Positions 4,425 to 6,266 of a stretch of 6,266 nt of DNA are shown in pieces. The stretch lies in NCBI GenBank assembly GCA_013314865.1, contig JABUEV010000155.1, forward strand, positions 1 to 6,266, in the 5' to 3' direction. The position numbers and the translations under genes are program-made. The DNA is from Bacteroidales bacterium (GTDB lineage: Bacteria > Bacteroidota > Bacteroidia > Bacteroidales > VadinHA17). Under the pieces are notes generated by a model. It saw only the letters and a list, made by a program, of their open reading frames with translations. It was not told the DNA's origin and searched no databases. Positions within the stretch are counted from its first letter, which is position 1; each line of letters starts with the position of its first letter.

Positions 4425-4868
4425 ATGGCAAAAGAAGTTGCTGGAATTATCAAGTTACAGATTCGTGGCGGAGCAGCTAATCCATCTCCACCTGTAGGCC
4501 CGGCTCTGGGTTCTAAAGGTGTGAATATCATGGAATTTTGCAAACAATTTAATGCGAGAACCCAGGACAAGGCTGGAAAAGTAATACCGGTCGTTATAAC
4601 AGTGTACGCTGACAAATCTTTTGAGTTTGTCACAAAGACACCTCCGGTGGCTGTTCAGCTCCTTGAAATGACTAAAACCAAAAAAGGTTCCAAGGAACCT
4701 AACCGTGACAAAGTGGCTTCAGTTACCTGGGATCAGATTAAAGTGATTGCAAAGGATAAAATGGATGATCTCAATTGTTTTACTCTTGAGTCAGCCATGA
4801 AGATGGTAGCCGGCACCGCAAGGAGTATGGGAATAACTGTCAAAGGTGATTTCCCGGTGAACAATTAA
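4425..4868 (+). CDS. rplK: 50S ribosomal protein uL11
   Basis: This 147-residue uL11 has the usual length. The N-terminal domain carries the proline-rich [11 protein letters not shown] segment (19-29), which in the family contacts the GTPase-associated region and is the site of thiostrepton resistance changes. The C-terminal domain (about 75-147) is the part that binds the conserved 58-nt 23S rRNA element. L11 forms the base of the L10-L12 stalk region where EF-Tu and EF-G dock, linking it functionally to tuf and to rplJ-rplL here. The ATG at 4425 has an A/T-rich upstream region without an SD. rplA follows after 11 nt. Confidence 0.97.
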   Translation: MAKEVAGIIKLQIRGGAANPSPPVGPALGSKGVNIMEFCKQFNARTQDKAGKVIPVVITVYADKSFEFVTKTPPVAVQLLEMTKTKKGSKEPNRDKVASVTWDQIKVIAKDKMDDLNCFTLESAMKMVAGTARSMGITVKGDFPVNN

Positions 4869-4879
4869 CTTAAAGAAAA

Positions 4880-5575
4880 ATGACGAAACTTACCAAAAAC
4901 CAGAAGTTTGCTCTTGAAAAACTCGACAGAAGCAAGCTTTATACATTGAGTGAAGCATCCACTCTGGTAAAGGAAATTACCAAAACCAAGTTCGATGCTT
5001 CAGTAGATATGGATGTAAGGTTAGGTATAGATCCGCGCAAATCCAACCAGATGGTGCGTGGTGTCGTCTCCCTTCCCCACGGGACAGGCAAACAGACAAG
5101 GGTTCTTGTCCTCTGTTCTCCCGATAAGGAACAGGAAGCAAAAGACGCCGGTGCCGATTACGTTGGTCTCGATGAATATATCGAAAAGATCAAGGAAGGC
5201 TGGACTGATGTGGATGTGATAATAACCATGCCATCCGTTATGGGTAAAGTGGGTCAGCTTGGAAGGATTCTGGGTCCGAGAGGACTTATGCCTAATCCGA
5301 AAAGTGGCACAGTTACAATGGAAATTGGTAAGGCTGTTAAGGAAGTTAAGCAGGGAAAGATTGATTTCAAGGTCGATAAGAACGGAATCATTCACGCCTC
5401 TATAGGGAAAGTCTCTTTCGAGCCTTTTAAAATTGTCGAAAATGCCAGGGAATTTATTCACATGGTGAATAAACTTAAACCTGCTGCAGCAAAGGGAACT
5501 TACATTAAAAGTATCTTCCTTTCAAGCACTATGAGCCCGGGCATCAAGATTGATCCAAAAGGCCTCGATGACTGA
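4880..5575 (+). CDS. rplA: 50S ribosomal protein uL1
   Basis: This 231-residue uL1 matches the family length of about 230. The clearest mark is the L1 signature [17 protein letters not shown] (128-144) in domain II, followed by the return of domain I (about 155-231). uL1 forms the mobile L1 stalk that guides deacylated tRNA from the E site. In E. coli it represses translation of the rplK-rplA mRNA, so the inverted repeat before rplK is a possible target, although I cannot show an rRNA mimic. The ATG at 4880 has an A-rich upstream region and no SD. The gap to rplJ is only 24 nt. Confidence 0.97.
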   Translation: MTKLTKNQKFALEKLDRSKLYTLSEASTLVKEITKTKFDASVDMDVRLGIDPRKSNQMVRGVVSLPHGTGKQTRVLVLCSPDKEQEAKDAGADYVGLDEYIEKIKEGWTDVDVIITMPSVMGKVGQLGRILGPRGLMPNPKSGTVTMEIGKAVKEVKQGKIDFKVDKNGIIHASIGKVSFEPFKIVENAREFIHMVNKLKPAAAKGTYIKSIFLSSTMSPGIKIDPKGLDD

Positions 5576-5599
5576 AAGTAATTTAAACCCTGAAAAATT

Positions 5600-6121
5600 A
5601 TGAGACGCGAAGAAAAGAGTGAAATAATTAACAGTCTTGCTGAGCAAATTAAAGAATACAGCCACTTTTATATTACTGATACCGCTCAGCTGAACGCTGC
5701 TGATACAAGCGCCCTGCGACGCAAATGTTTTGAATCGGACATAAAACTTGTCGTGGTTAAAAACACTTTGCTTAAACGGGCATTTCAGCAGTCTGAAAAG
5801 AACCTCGAAGAACTGTTCCCTGTTCTGAAAGGTACTACCTCCATCATGTTCTCAAACGCCGGAAGCGCTCCTGCACGACTAATAAAGGAGTTCCGGAAGG
5901 ATCATGATAAGCCTTTGCTGAAAGGTGCATACGTTCAGGAATCAATATATCTCGGAGATGAAATGCTCGACGCTCTTATCTCCGTGAAAACCAAAGAGGA
6001 ACTGATCGGAGAACTAATCTCTCTCCTCCAGTCACCCGCCAGGAACGTTATATCTGCTCTGCAATCAGGCGGAAATAAAATTCATGGTGTTCTTGAAACA
6101 CTGTCAAAAAAGGAAAATTAA
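5600..6121 (+). CDS. rplJ: 50S ribosomal protein uL10 (stalk base)
   Basis: This 173-residue uL10 anchors the L12 dimers. The N-terminal rRNA-binding domain includes the family motif VVKNTLLKRA (52-61). The C-terminal segment (about 135-173, including SPARNVISALQSGG) contains the helix that docks L7/L12 N-terminal domains; how many dimers bind cannot be judged by eye. It begins MRREEKSEIINSL at the ATG at 5600, without an SD. Only 24 nt separate it from rplA, too short for an E. coli-like L10 leader confined to that gap. rplL follows after 32 nt. Confidence 0.96.
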   Translation: MRREEKSEIINSLAEQIKEYSHFYITDTAQLNAADTSALRRKCFESDIKLVVVKNTLLKRAFQQSEKNLEELFPVLKGTTSIMFSNAGSAPARLIKEFRKDHDKPLLKGAYVQESIYLGDEMLDALISVKTKEELIGELISLLQSPARNVISALQSGGNKIHGVLETLSKKEN

Positions 6122-6153
6122 TAATTGTATAATCAAATTTAAATTCGATAAAA

Positions 6154-6266
6154 ATGGCAGATCTTAAGAAAATTGCAGAAGAACTGGTTAACCTGTCTGT
6201 TAAAGAAGTAAATGAACTGGCTAAGATTCTTAAAGAAGAATATGGAATAGAACCCGCAGCTGCACA
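6154..6266 (+). CDS. rplL: 50S ribosomal protein bL12 (L7/L12), N-terminal part
   Basis: The ATG at 6154 opens a frame that runs off the window after 37 complete codons. It starts [20 protein letters not shown] and continues with [17 protein letters not shown]. This is the L7/L12 N-terminal dimerisation and L10-binding domain reaching the start of the Ala-rich hinge. The C-terminal factor-binding domain lies outside the window. Position after rplJ is the universal order. The 32-nt gap is A/T-rich, with no SD and no clear promoter. Confidence 0.95.
   Translation, partial: MADLKKIAEELVNLSVKEVNELAKILKEEYGIEPAAA

Overview
This window is a housekeeping block from a bacterium of the Bacteroidota, most likely of the Bacteroidales type. 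Four things point there. Two promoters match the TTTG / TAnnTTTG consensus of that phylum. The translation-factor and ribosomal-protein genes have A/T-rich starts with no Shine-Dalgarno (SD) sequence. The tRNA genes do not encode CCA. The gene order, rpsU - xer recombinase - raiA/hpf - four tRNAs - tuf - tRNA-Trp - secE - nusG - rplK - rplA - rplJ - rplL, is one I recall from that group. Every recognised gene lies on the + strand.

Layout. Positions 1-138 are open in frame 1 and look like the last 45 codons of an unrecognised upstream gene. A promoter at about 130-159 then serves rpsU (bS21), a XerC-type tyrosine recombinase and a short ribosome hibernation factor (RaiA/HPF). A stem-loop at 1637-1662 ends this unit. 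A second promoter (1682-1712) and a leader hairpin (1717-1746) precede tRNA-Thr(TGT), tRNA-Tyr(GTA), tRNA-Gly(TCC), tRNA-Thr(GGT) and tuf (EF-Tu). A 10-bp hairpin separates tuf from tRNA-Trp(CCA), which is followed closely by secE and nusG. An 11-bp inverted repeat lies before rplK, and rplA, rplJ and the start of rplL follow with short gaps. The window ends 37 codons into rplL.

How the genes fit together. Nearly everything serves translation: a small-subunit protein linked in this phylum to masking of the anti-SD, a ribosome-silencing factor, five tRNAs, the elongation factor that delivers charged tRNAs, the L11-L1-L10-L12 proteins of the stalk region, and NusG and SecE, which link transcription, translation and export. 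The outlier is the recombinase, expected to resolve chromosome dimers at dif.

I found no mobile element, CRISPR array, toxin system or clearly new system. The most interesting signals are regulatory. The two genes downstream of rpsU carry perfect AGGAGG SD sequences, while no other complete gene start here does. The rpsU and raiA stop codons sit in or at the loops of stem-loops whose arms resemble SD and anti-SD sequences. A 9-bp helix flanks the tRNA-Tyr gene, and an unexplained inverted repeat precedes rplK.
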